From the NCBI GenBank assembly GCA_016928605.1, contig JAFGKN010000355.1, positions 1 through 8,216 on the forward strand: DNA of 8,216 bases, written 5' to 3'. The translations under genes were made by a program, and so were the position numbers. The notes beneath the pieces are model-generated. The model was not told the DNA's origin. It worked only from the letters and a program-made list of their open reading frames with translations, and searched no databases. The DNA is from Planctomycetota bacterium (GTDB taxonomy: Bacteria; Planctomycetota; UBA8108). Every line of letters begins with the position of its first letter. Within the stretch, counting starts at the first letter, position 1. This document shows positions 1-6,938 of this stretch, in pieces.

Positions 1-82
1 GCCCGAGGAGCCGGATGCAGTAGTCCTGCACGTCCGGATCTGTGAGGGGGGGCGGGGAGCAATCCCCGTCCCCTACCTCGAT
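1..82 (+). mobile_element. 3' end of a group II intron (domains V and VI)
   Basis: Seen in sequence: bases 8-40 form a hairpin of domain V type. GAGCCGGA (8-15) pairs with TCCGGATC (33-40), and TGCAG (16-20) pairs with CTGCA (26-30). The 5-base loop is 21-25 and a two-base CG bulge lies at 31-32. The catalytic AGC triad is at 9-11. Immediately downstream, 44-58 pairs with 63-79 around a GCAA tetraloop (59-62), leaving T74-A75 unpaired. This matches domain VI, with A75 as the likely branch-point adenosine. An intron end at about T82 puts A75 seven bases from the 3' splice site, the usual distance. Known of the family: group II introns are self-splicing retroelements, and domain V is a nearly invariant element of about 34 nt. 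The domain V here is 33 nt and has a G10/A38 mismatch where G-U is usual. The reverse transcriptase/maturase, if present, lies left of the window, so class and activity cannot be judged. Confidence 0.75.
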
Positions 83-271
83 CATCCAGTGCCTTGCGCT
101 GGCCGCGGCACACCGGGTGGAGGGGGGCGGGGCGTGGAGAGGAGGTAGCAGGGGAGAGGATCCGTGCTACACTCGAACTCGCCGCGCCGGCCGGCGCCGG
201 AGAACTTTTTCCCAGCGCGGTTTGCAACGGACGGTTGCGCGCCTCAGTCTTCTCCGTAGGCGGCGTCCAGG
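83..271. other. Non-coding stretch between the intron end and the tandem repeat
   Basis: No convincing gene is seen. The stretch holds a small hairpin right after the intron end (86-92 with 96-102, loop CTT), a G-rich, largely purine tract (about 117-160) and a 14-bp perfect palindrome GCGCCGGCCGGCGC at 184-197. A run of five T follows the palindrome at 206-210, eight bases beyond it, too far for a standard intrinsic terminator. A second weak hairpin has the stem GCAAC/GTTGC near 224-238. Open frames cross this region, but they are the usual result of high G+C and show no domain, no good ribosome binding site and no conserved start. Confidence 0.5.
145..173 (+). promoter_or_regulatory. Weak candidate promoter for the pseudopilin operon
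   Basis: TACACT at 168-173 is preceded by TG one base upstream (165-166), which gives an extended -10 arrangement. At 17-bp spacing the -35 position reads GTAGCA, a poor match to TTGACA. If real, the transcript would begin near 180 and carry a leader of about 320 nt that includes the whole 89-bp tandem repeat. This rests only on a short motif and is uncertain. Confidence 0.22.
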
Positions 272-467
272 AGCGGCTCGGCGGAGCCGGGGCTGGAGAG
301 CGACCAGAGAGCGCCCGGATCGGAACGTACCGCGGCGGAGGTCCGGTCGCGGGCCGCGGGAGCGGCTCGGCGGAGCCGCGGCTGGAGATCGACCAGAGAG
401 CGTCTGGACCGGAACGTAGCACGTCGGAGATCCGATCGCGGCCCGCGGGAGCGGATCGGGAGCCGCG
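272..467 (+). repeat. 89-bp direct tandem repeat, 2.2 copies
   Basis: Copy 1 is 272-360, copy 2 is 361-449, and a truncated third copy covers 450-467. Copies 1 and 2 differ at 11 of 89 positions by hand count, with no indels. The third copy begins with the same AGCGG but has lost two bases in the hairpin. Each full copy starts with a short hairpin: CGGCTC/GAGCCG around GGCG at 274-289, and GCGGCTC/GAGCCGC around GGCG at 362-379. The unit is not a multiple of three, so the two copies would be read in different frames. This argues against the repeat being protein coding. It lies in the leader of the pseudopilin gene. Its function is unknown; it could be a copy of a dispersed intergenic repeat family or a structured leader RNA. 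Confidence 0.85.
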
Positions 468-483
468 TCAGGGACCCCACATC

Positions 484-489
484 GGGAGG
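484..489 (+). promoter_or_regulatory. Ribosome binding site for the pseudopilin gene
   Basis: GGGAGG ends 12 bases before the ATG at 502 and 15 before the second ATG at 505. The spacing is longer than ideal, but this is the only good purine-rich site close to the start of the conserved prepilin region. It supports starting the gene at 502 rather than at an in-frame ATG some 400 bases upstream. Confidence 0.5.
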
Positions 490-501
490 TTGTTGCCACA
501 C

Positions 502-3500
502 ATGATGCCCACATCGGCGAGAGAACTCATCGGGGCGGGCGGCCTTCTGCGCTCGCGGGTCGGGCCGCGGGGGGAGGAGCGGCCGCGCGAGCGAGGGGCG
601 ATCCTCATCGTCGCTCTCGGCGTGCTGACGCTCCTGGCCGTGCTGGGGGCCACCTTCGCCCAGCTCATGAGCCTCGAGAAGAAGGCGGCCGACAACTACG
701 TCGAGGCCCAGCGGATGGATCTGCTGACGAACTCGGCCATCGACACCGTGGTCGCTCGGCTCCACGACTACACCAACCGCCAGTCGTGGGCCTCCTACGC
801 GATTCTGATGAACGAGTGGCTCTTCGCGCTCAAGGGAGAGAAGGACCTGGCGCACGGCCGCGCGGACGTCAGCGATCCGCGCGTGGGCCAGTGGACGACC
901 TACTCCCGGATCGGCGGCAAGCGGTACCGGTACAAGACGAAGGTCATCGACTGCGCGAGCCAGATCAACCTGAACGGGCGCCAGGACAGGCTCGCTCGGA
1001 TGCTCGACAACCTGGGCCGCGCCATCGAGGGCAGCCCGCGCCTGAAGCGCGAGCCGCGGGTCATCACCAACCCCTTCTACACCGGACCGCACCACGGAGG
1101 CCTCAAGGTGAGGGGCGTCGACATCCTCCTCTTCCGACAGAGGCTCGAGGGGCAGAGGTTCCAGTCGAAATCGCAGCTCCGCCAGCTCATCGGCGACGAG
1201 AACTACGACCTCGTCAAGGACTTCCTCACCTGCCACTCCTGGGAGGATCCCTTCACCTACCGGGCCGACGACGGAGCGAACGAGGTCCCCGACCTCGCGT
1301 CGGGCGGCGTGACCGTCGCGGTGGCCGGACGCGGCGGAGGCGGGCTCGGCGGCGGGGGCCTGGAGATGATGCCCGCGGCGTCGGACAACCCGCGCCTCGC
1401 GCACGAGCCGCGTTGCCCCATCAACATCAACACCGCGCCGGAGGAGGTGCTGGTCGCGGCGATCCAGGAGCTGGCCTGCCGGCGGATCTTCCCCTACTCG
1501 CAGCTCGGGGGCCTGGGAGGCTCCCTCGAGGCGATCGACCGGAACGCCCAGATCCAGGGCCAGCGCCTCCTCGAGGGGCAGGAGGAGATTCGCGACGTGC
1601 GCCCGCGGGCGGTCTTCGTCTACAGCCAGGCGCTCGATTACGGCCGCGCCGTGCGCCTGGCGCGCGAGATCATCGCCCGGCGGAAGAATGTCCTCGGGAC
1701 GTTTCGGGCGTGGCGGACGAACGAGCCCAACCGCCCCGGCTTCGAGGACTTCGTCGATCTCCTGCCGGCCGATGTGTTTCCCTCCCCGAGCAGCGTCGAG
1801 GTCATCGATCCGGAGGATCCCAACAACCGGCGCATCAAAGGTGCGATCCTGAGCGGCGCCGTCTCGCCCGTGGGCCGCCTCTGGGTGAAGGGCAACGCGC
1901 AGGGTGCAGCGCGCGCGATCCTCTCCAGCAGGGGCCTTCCGGTGCACGATGCCAACGCGTGGTACTACGAGATGATGAAGGGCATGTTGAAGGCCAACTT
2001 CAACCCCAACACACGCATCAACCGCTACAACCCGAATCCCCCCGTGTACGTACCTGTCGACAAGTCGGATCTCGTCTGGTTCGATCCGGCCACGCGCATG
2101 TTGAAGAAGGGCCACACCACGGAGTTCTGCTTCGACACGATGGGGGTCTACGAGATCACCACGCTCGGCGAGATGGCAGACCTGGTGAGGGTGGGCTCCT
2201 CGGCGGGCGGCTCCACCACGGTGGTCTCCTCCGGAGCGCAGAAGCCCGAGATTTACCCCTTCACGAGGAAGATGCGCACCGTCGTGAAGGTCTACGACGT
2301 GCTCCGCCACACGAGCCAGTACCACTTCGAGAAGACGTTCTCGATCGGGTCGCGCACGAGCGCGAGCAACCGCCGCAACGTGGTCACGTGGCCGGAGCCC
2401 GTGGAGGCGCTGACGGAGCTCTACACGCGCGGATCCCTGCGCGACGGCCGCGTGGAGCTCGCGGGCCTCCTGGACGCCCAGCGTTTCAACGTTCCGGTTC
2501 AGAACCGCCTCGGCCTGGCGGGAAAGCATCCTTCGGTGCTCCTCGAGAGCGGGCTCGTGAGCCGGGATCCGATCTCGATCACGCGGCTGCGCATGGCCAT
2601 CAGCTCCGGCTCCGGCATCGGGCTGGGCGGCGACCAGGTGACGAACGCGCTCAAGGAGGTCTACGATGCCGACTATTCGCGCGATCGTTCGATCTACAGG
2701 CGCATCTACCGGAGGGCGGAGCTCACGCAGATTCCCAACATCGCGACATCGCTCCAGGCGCTCTATATCGATCCCATCGTGAACCGCGAGGCTCTCGGGA
2801 CGGACCTCTTGCCCGATGGCTTCCACTCCGGCATCACGCGGATGCCTCACCTGGGCAACCGGATGATCGTCTACCCCGCGCGGTCGCGCATCGGCGAAAG
2901 CGGCGTCGGCGGCGGCAACCCGACCATCGGCGCCTCCGGGCGGAGCACGCGCGGGCGGAACATCCTCGGCAACGTCCCTTACTACAACGGCGGTCTCGCC
3001 TTCTGGGTCAAGTTCGAGTTCAACGGGGACGACCCCGTCTTCAGCGGGCTCATCGGGTGTACCCAGGTCATCCGGGAGGTGGTCCTCGCGCTTCAGGACT
3101 TCACCGGCTCGGAGGGGACGCAGTTCTACATCTTCAAGAACTCCGTCGGCCAGCTCCGCATCGTCCGCATGTATTACCACCAGGCTTTCCCTCCCTTCGG
3201 AGGCGAGGGCACCACCGGCAGCATCCAGCTCTATCCCGACCCGGGCACCGCAGCCGCAGGCGCGGGCGGCGCCGGGGCCGGGCAGGCCGGGCAGAATCCG
3301 ATCCTCGAGGAGCTGGATCAGATGAAGTGGATCTCGCGTTCCGACATCCTGTTGGATGTGAGCCACTTCCGGGCCCACGAGTGGCACCACATCGCGGTCG
3401 ACTGGAACGACCAGAACCTGACGCGTCCGATCCGCCTGTACCTGGACTTCGAGGAGGTCAGGGAAGCCGTTCCCCGCATCGCGCAGGCTCGCGTCGACGG

Positions 3501-4224
3501 CACGGCGAACTCCTGGGTGCGGCTCAACGAGCGCCAGCCGAAGGACGGCCTGCAGATCGGCGGCATCCTCCGCGACCAGGCGGTCGCGGATGCCGGCATC
3601 TTCAAGTGGTACACCAACAGCACGACGACGGGGCAGGGCGGCGGCGTGGTGCTGGTCGCGCCGCAGGTGAAGCGCATCCTGGCCAACGCCACCATCGACG
3701 AGATCATCACCTACGAGGGCACCTTCGAGGCGGCGAAGAGCTATTACGGAGGCCGCGGGCAGCCGGGGTACTTCACCAACCAGACCGGCGAGTATGCCAA
3801 CACCTTCGATATCCCCCTCCCGATGGAGGTCGACAAGATCACGCTGCGGTCGCTCGACTGGACATCCTACTACCCCGTGACGTACACCGACTCGCGCCAG
3901 GGCAGCCCGCCGCAGGCGCTCAGCGTGACGCCGATCCTCTGCGAGGTGAACTTCAACTCGCCGCGCAGCCCGCCTGCCCCGCGCTCCGAGCCCTGGCGGC
4001 AGCCGACGCTCGACAACTTCATCGCGGGCCGCGACGTCTACCGGCGTCCCAGCGGCCTGAAGGGGACGAACGCCGAGCTGGTCTACATCTTCCGCATGAC
4101 GGGCGGGCGGGCCCAGACGGGGCGCTCCGCGGGGGGTATCGTCCAGACCCCCGCCATCGACGACGTCACGCTCACGTATTTCCTGCCCACCCCGAAGACC
4201 CTGCTCCAGGAGGAGGATTCCTGA
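502..4224 (+). CDS. Giant GspK/PilX-like pseudopilin with C-terminal LamG-type domain
   Basis: Probable envelope protein of 1240 residues. The N-terminus has basic residues (23-31), then Arg31-Gly32 followed by Ala33 and a hydrophobic segment (33-53). This is the layout of a type IV prepilin, with likely cleavage after Gly32, and of GspK and PilX proteins. GspK-like features continue: INLNG at 155-159, a helix-hairpin-helix type PININTAPEEV at 306-316, and FEDFVDLLP at 414-422. Gly-rich linkers lie near 270-290 and 915-934. The middle (423-830, with VVKVYDVLRH at 594-603) is beta-rich and unassigned. LAFWVKF (about 831-837), HEWHH (959-963) and IDEIITYEG (1065-1073) mark a LamG/concanavalin-like jelly roll at about 830-1085. 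Family knowledge: GspK is a minor pseudopilin of roughly 320 residues at the tip of the type II secretion pseudopilus, so this protein is about four times larger. I infer a surface or pilus-tip role, possibly binding glycans. The start at 502 is chosen because upstream sequence is out-of-phase repeat. It overlaps the next gene by one base. Confidence 0.85.
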   Translation: MMPTSARELIGAGGLLRSRVGPRGEERPRERGAILIVALGVLTLLAVLGATFAQLMSLEKKAADNYVEAQRMDLLTNSAIDTVVARLHDYTNRQSWASYAILMNEWLFALKGEKDLAHGRADVSDPRVGQWTTYSRIGGKRYRYKTKVIDCASQINLNGRQDRLARMLDNLGRAIEGSPRLKREPRVITNPFYTGPHHGGLKVRGVDILLFRQRLEGQRFQSKSQLRQLIGDENYDLVKDFLTCHSWEDPFTYRADDGANEVPDLASGGVTVAVAGRGGGGLGGGGLEMMPAASDNPRLAHEPRCPININTAPEEVLVAAIQELACRRIFPYSQLGGLGGSLEAIDRNAQIQGQRLLEGQEEIRDVRPRAVFVYSQALDYGRAVRLAREIIARRKNVLGTFRAWRTNEPNRPGFEDFVDLLPADVFPSPSSVEVIDPEDPNNRRIKGAILSGAVSPVGRLWVKGNAQGAARAILSSRGLPVHDANAWYYEMMKGMLKANFNPNTRINRYNPNPPVYVPVDKSDLVWFDPATRMLKKGHTTEFCFDTMGVYEITTLGEMADLVRVGSSAGGSTTVVSSGAQKPEIYPFTRKMRTVVKVYDVLRHTSQYHFEKTFSIGSRTSASNRRNVVTWPEPVEALTELYTRGSLRDGRVELAGLLDAQRFNVPVQNRLGLAGKHPSVLLESGLVSRDPISITRLRMAISSGSGIGLGGDQVTNALKEVYDADYSRDRSIYRRIYRRAELTQIPNIATSLQALYIDPIVNREALGTDLLPDGFHSGITRMPHLGNRMIVYPARSRIGESGVGGGNPTIGASGRSTRGRNILGNVPYYNGGLAFWVKFEFNGDDPVFSGLIGCTQVIREVVLALQDFTGSEGTQFYIFKNSVGQLRIVRMYYHQAFPPFGGEGTTGSIQLYPDPGTAAAGAGGAGAGQAGQNPILEELDQMKWISRSDILLDVSHFRAHEWHHIAVDWNDQNLTRPIRLYLDFEEVREAVPRIAQARVDGTANSWVRLNERQPKDGLQIGGILRDQAVADAGIFKWYTNSTTTGQGGGVVLVAPQVKRILANATIDEIITYEGTFEAAKSYYGGRGQPGYFTNQTGEYANTFDIPLPMEVDKITLRSLDWTSYYPVTYTDSRQGSPPQALSVTPILCEVNFNSPRSPPAPRSEPWRQPTLDNFIAGRDVYRRPSGLKGTNAELVYIFRMTGGRAQTGRSAGGIVQTPAIDDVTLTYFLPTPKTLLQEEDS
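4208..4216 (+). promoter_or_regulatory. Strong Shine-Dalgarno site inside the end of the pseudopilin gene
   Basis: AGGAGGAGG lies seven bases before the ATG at 4224. The stop TGA (4222-4224) and this ATG share one base (TGATG). The arrangement points to translational coupling, so the two proteins are probably made in a linked ratio. It also favours 4224 over the second in-frame ATG at 4236. Confidence 0.8.
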
Positions 4225-5441
4225 TGCCCGAGCCCATGTCAGCTTGCCGGGAGTCGGTGCCTGTGTGGCCCCAGCGCTTTCTTCTCGTCGCGGCGCTCTC
4301 CGCCGGCATCCTCGTGGCGCTGTCCGTGGCCTCGACGGCCGCGGAGACGAAGAAGCGGGCGTTGCCCTACCCCGCGCTCATGGAGGTCGCGAGCCAGGAT
4401 TACGTTCCGGCGAGCCGCGGCGCCGGACGGCAGATCCTGCGGCTGAAGCTGAACGTCGGCCGGCACGTGCCAGCGGGGGCTCGCATCAAGTGCCAGCTCG
4501 AGGACGCCGGCAATACCATCGCCCAGGGCGTGTTCGAGCTCAAGTCGGAGAACCGCGCAGGCGTGACCTTCGAGTGGAAGCTCGACAAGCCGGTCGATCC
4601 CGGCACGTACGACCTGATGATCTCCCTCCCGTCCGATCCCGCGCAGAAGGGTGAGCCGGTCAAGCAGACGAGCGAGGTGCTGCGGGTGATCGGCCTCGAC
4701 AAGAGGAACTTCCCGCCCAACTACCTGGGGTGGGTCGACATGTTCCCCGGCGCGGTCAAGGTCGGCACCCCGGAGGAGCTCAAGGCGTTCGACGAGAAGA
4801 TCTGCGCGCTCTACGACAGCTTCGTGGCAGAGCTCATCAAGAACAAGAAGGAGTACGACGACACGCTCGACGCGGTCGAGGCGGGCAAGAAGTTCACGAG
4901 CCGGGGCGAGGTCCAGCGCAAGGACCTGGTGGAGTTCGTGCACAAGTGGCGGAGGCAGCAGGGCGAGATGCAGCGGAAGATCAACTCGCTCATCCTCGAC
5001 GAGCCTGTCATCTTCAGGCGCACCGTCGAGGCCTTCACGGCCCTGACGAACCTCGGCCAGATGGTCTCGCGGGACTCCCTCAGGCGCCTCGAGGCGCTCG
5101 AGAAGGCCAAGGGCCTCGAGACGATCGAGATCAAGGCGGATCCCAAGGAGAAGAAGGACGAGGCGCTGGCTCACTTCCGGTGCGACCGCTGGCTCGGCCG
5201 GACCGACAAGGAGGCGCTCAACGAGGAGGCCGAGCGCCTTTACAGCGTCGCATGCCCCGAGCCGGAGCCGGAGCCCGAAGAGGCCGCGAAGAAGTCGGGC
5301 GATGCCGGCGAGAAGTCGGGCGAGGCCGCGAAGAAGTCGGGCGATGCCGGCGAGAAGTCGGGCGAGGCCGGCAAGAAGTCGGGCGAGGCCGCGAAGAAGT
5401 CGAGCGCAGCCGGCCGAAGCCAGGATGGTCTACTGAAATAG
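4224..5441 (+). CDS. Secreted protein of unknown function with heptad-repeat tail
   Basis: I do not recognise a family. The 405-residue product begins with a Sec-type signal peptide: Arg18, a hydrophobic core from about 19 to 36, and a likely cleavage site around Ala39/Ala40. Residues of about 50-155 look beta-rich and Ig-like, with alternating hydrophobic residues and a PGTYDLMISLP segment. Residues of about 165-340 are strongly helical and charged and may form coiled coil. An acidic-proline stretch, PEPEPEPEE, follows near 345-353. The tail (355-396) is six 7-residue units of the pattern (A/G)(K/E)KSG(D/E)A, which ends in SSAA in the last unit, then a short end. Translation is coupled to the pseudopilin-like gene upstream, so a partner, chaperone or anchoring role for that protein is a reasonable inference. 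The tail is rich in Lys, Ser, Gly, Ala and Glu, probably disordered or a loose helix, and might contact a polyanion or cell wall. Codon usage is like its neighbours. Confidence 0.8.
   Translation: MPEPMSACRESVPVWPQRFLLVAALSAGILVALSVASTAAETKKRALPYPALMEVASQDYVPASRGAGRQILRLKLNVGRHVPAGARIKCQLEDAGNTIAQGVFELKSENRAGVTFEWKLDKPVDPGTYDLMISLPSDPAQKGEPVKQTSEVLRVIGLDKRNFPPNYLGWVDMFPGAVKVGTPEELKAFDEKICALYDSFVAELIKNKKEYDDTLDAVEAGKKFTSRGEVQRKDLVEFVHKWRRQQGEMQRKINSLILDEPVIFRRTVEAFTALTNLGQMVSRDSLRRLEALEKAKGLETIEIKADPKEKKDEALAHFRCDRWLGRTDKEALNEEAERLYSVACPEPEPEPEEAAKKSGDAGEKSGEAAKKSGDAGEKSGEAGKKSGEAAKKSSAAGRSQDGLLK
5286..5411 (+). repeat. Six tandem 21-bp units coding the heptad tail
   Basis: Units begin at 5286, 5307, 5328, 5349, 5370 and 5391. 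Units 1-2 (5286-5327) are repeated exactly as units 3-4 (5328-5369), a perfect 42-bp tandem duplication that keeps the reading frame. Unit 5 is a one-codon variant of unit 2 (GEK to GKK), and unit 6 has diverged at its 3' part. The exact duplication suggests recent expansion by slippage or unequal recombination, so copy number may vary between strains. Confidence 0.9.
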
Positions 5442-5471
5442 GCTCTAAGCGGCGAGCGTTCCGCCGTCTCG

Positions 5472-5504
5472 GCCTGCAGCGCCGGGTCGTGCGGCGCCGG
5501 AGGC
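5472..5504. terminator. G+C-rich hairpin between convergent genes, possible bidirectional terminator
   Basis: GCCT (5472-5475) pairs with AGGC (5501-5504), and GCGCCG (5479-5484) pairs with CGGCGC (5492-5497). There is a symmetrical 3-base internal loop and a 7-base apical loop. It lies in the 77-bp gap between the stop of the secreted-protein gene and the stop of purD, where a shared terminator is expected. There is no T-tract on either side, so if it acts it is not a classical intrinsic terminator. Confidence 0.4.
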
Positions 5505-5518
5505 TCACCGAGTTCACG

Positions 5519-6817
5519 TCACGAGCGCGCGGCGATGTCCGTGCGGCAGCGCATCCCCGCGAACCCGATCTTCGCGACGGCCTCATAGGCGCGGCGGCGG
5601 GCGACTTCCTGCGTCTCTCCGAGCGCTGTCACCCCGAGCACGCGGCCGCCCGAGGTGACGATCTCGCCCTGCGCGCCGGCGGCCGTGCCCGCGTGGAACA
5701 CCTTGACCTCGCCGGGAGCGGCCACCTGCTCCGCCTCCTCGAGCCCGGTGATCGCAAGGCCCTTCTCGTAGCTCCCCGGATAGCCGCCCGAGGCGAGCAC
5801 CACGCAGACCGCGGAGCGGGGGTCCCACTCGAGGGTGAACCGCTCGAGCCCGCCCTCGCTCGCTGCGGCTTCCAGCAGAGAGAGGAGGTCCGTCCCGAGC
5901 CGCATCAGGATCGGCTGCGTCTCGGGGTCGCCGAAGCGGACGTTGTACTCGAGGATCTTGGGGCCATCGCTCGTGAGCATCAGCCCGGCGTAGAGAACGC
6001 CGCGGAAGGGGATGCCCTCGTCCCGGAGGCCCTCGATGGTCGGAGCGATGATCCGCTCGAGCGCCTGCTGCACGAGAGGCGAGCCGAGCGAGAGATAGGG
6101 GGAGTAGGATCCCATGCCGCCGGTGTTGGGCCCCTTGCCGCCGTCGAAGGCGGGCTTGTAGTCCTGCGCCGTCTCCAGGGGGATGTAGCTCCTGCCGTCG
6201 GTGACGACGAGGAGCGAGACCTCGCTCCCGGCGAGGCACTCCTCGACGACGATCCTGCGGCCCGCCTCGCCGAAGCGCCGCTCGACCATGATCGCCTCGA
6301 CGGCCAGGACGGCCTCCCGTCGCTCGCGCGCCACGATCACCCCCTTGCCCGCGGCGAGCCCATCCGCCTTCACCACGACCGGGACGGGGCACGTCTCGAC
6401 GTGCGTCAAGGCGTCCTCCGCGCGGTCGAAGATCCGGAACTCCGCGGTCGGGATCGACCGGCGCGCGAGGAACTCCTTCAGGAAGCACTTGCTCCCCTCG
6501 AGCCGCGCTCCGGCGGCTGGCGGGCCGAAGATCCTGAGCCCTTCGGCCTCGAAGCGGTCCGCGATGCCCAGGACGAGCGGGGCCTCCGGGCCGACGACGG
6601 TGAGGTCGATGGACTCGCGACGCGCGAAGGAGGCGAGCCGCTCGATGTCATCGGGCGTGTCGCAGCCGATGTCGACGGCGCGCGCCTCGCGCCGGATGCC
6701 TCCGTTGCCGGGCGCGCAGTAGACGTCGACGGCGCTCGCGCCGCGGGCCAGGGTCGAGACGATGGCGTGCTCGCGGCCGCCGCCTCCGACGACGAGCACC
6801 TTCTTGCGCCGGTTCAT
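5519..6817 (-). CDS. purD: Phosphoribosylamine-glycine ligase (GAR synthetase)
   Basis: Cytoplasmic enzyme of de novo purine synthesis. It joins phosphoribosylamine and glycine with ATP to give glycinamide ribonucleotide. The 432-residue length is normal for the family. Visible signatures in order are the N-domain loop GGGGREHA (11-18), VGPEAPL (75-81), the GARLEGSK helix (103-110) before the ATP-grasp domain, and the nucleotide-binding stretch VVVKADGLAAGKGV (147-160). They continue with GSEVS (197-201), the QDYKPAFDGGKGPNTGGMG signature (218-236) and the metal-binding RFGDPETQ (294-301). A C-terminal domain with LASGGYPGSYEKG follows. All expected motifs are intact, so the gene should be functional. 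The ATG at 6817 has GGAG (plus-strand 6828-6831) ten bases upstream. No other purine gene is nearby. It converges on the pseudopilin operon and lies 146 bp downstream of the ApbE-like gene on the same strand. Confidence 0.97.
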   Translation of the reverse strand: MNRRKKVLVVGGGGREHAIVSTLARGASAVDVYCAPGNGGIRREARAVDIGCDTPDDIERLASFARRESIDLTVVGPEAPLVLGIADRFEAEGLRIFGPPAAGARLEGSKCFLKEFLARRSIPTAEFRIFDRAEDALTHVETCPVPVVVKADGLAAGKGVIVARERREAVLAVEAIMVERRFGEAGRRIVVEECLAGSEVSLLVVTDGRSYIPLETAQDYKPAFDGGKGPNTGGMGSYSPYLSLGSPLVQQALERIIAPTIEGLRDEGIPFRGVLYAGLMLTSDGPKILEYNVRFGDPETQPILMRLGTDLLSLLEAAASEGGLERFTLEWDPRSAVCVVLASGGYPGSYEKGLAITGLEEAEQVAAPGEVKVFHAGTAAGAQGEIVTSGGRVLGVTALGETQEVARRRAYEAVAKIGFAGMRCRTDIAARS

Positions 6818-6839
6818 GATGGCTCAGCTCCGGGTCCTT

Positions 6840-6853
6840 GGCGCTGCTGCGCC
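6840..6853 (-). other. Short hairpin in the purD leader
   Basis: On the minus strand GGCGC-AGCA-GCGCC forms a perfect 5-bp stem with a four-base loop, ending about 22 bases before the purD start codon. The leader also has G+C-rich stretches of GCGGCG and GCCGCC type that could pair. No known purine riboswitch core is recognisable, and the hairpin may be chance in this G+C-rich DNA. Confidence 0.3.
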
Positions 6854-6909
6854 CGAGAAGGGGGCCGGCGGCGGGGAATCGCCGCGCCGCTGACGATCGA
6901 GACCGGCGG

Positions 6910-6938
6910 ATTGTATCCGAGGATCCGCCGGGCGGGAA
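6910..6938 (-). promoter_or_regulatory. Candidate sigma-70-type promoter for purD
   Basis: Read on the minus strand, the -10 element is TACAAT (plus-strand 6910-6915), five of six matches to consensus. The -35 position is TTCCCG (6933-6938), three of six, with 17-bp spacing. Transcription would start near 6903, giving an untranslated leader of about 85 nt. The A+T-rich -10 stands out in otherwise G+C-rich DNA and lies just after the end of the ApbE-like gene, so purD probably has its own promoter even if read-through occurs. Confidence 0.5.

Noticed and set aside
86..102. Hairpin after the intron end considered as an integron attC or terminator target of a class C intron
   Set aside because: Class C introns usually insert downstream of such hairpins, so the hairpin should lie on the 5' side. 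Here it is on the 3' side, has a 3-base loop and no T-tract, and shows no attC core sites.
272..467. CRISPR array
   Set aside because: The units are directly adjacent with no unique spacers and are far longer than CRISPR repeats.
94..501. N-terminal extension of the pseudopilin-like gene back to an ATG at 94
   Set aside because: The frame is open only because of high G+C. It crosses the 89-bp repeat, whose copies would be read in different frames, has no ribosome binding site, and would place about 136 residues before a prepilin-type N-terminus that normally lies near the start.
244..3390. 1048-codon open frame on the minus strand
   Set aside because: It lies antisense to the pseudopilin-like gene, reads as low-complexity Arg/Ala/Asp/Val-rich sequence without domains, and is a codon-bias shadow.
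786..4223. Long + frame running in phase into the secreted-protein gene, which would make one giant protein
   Set aside because: This part reads Arg/Pro/Gly-rich nonsense in a shifted frame of the pseudopilin-like gene. The real product starts at 4224, where a Shine-Dalgarno sequence and signal peptide appear.
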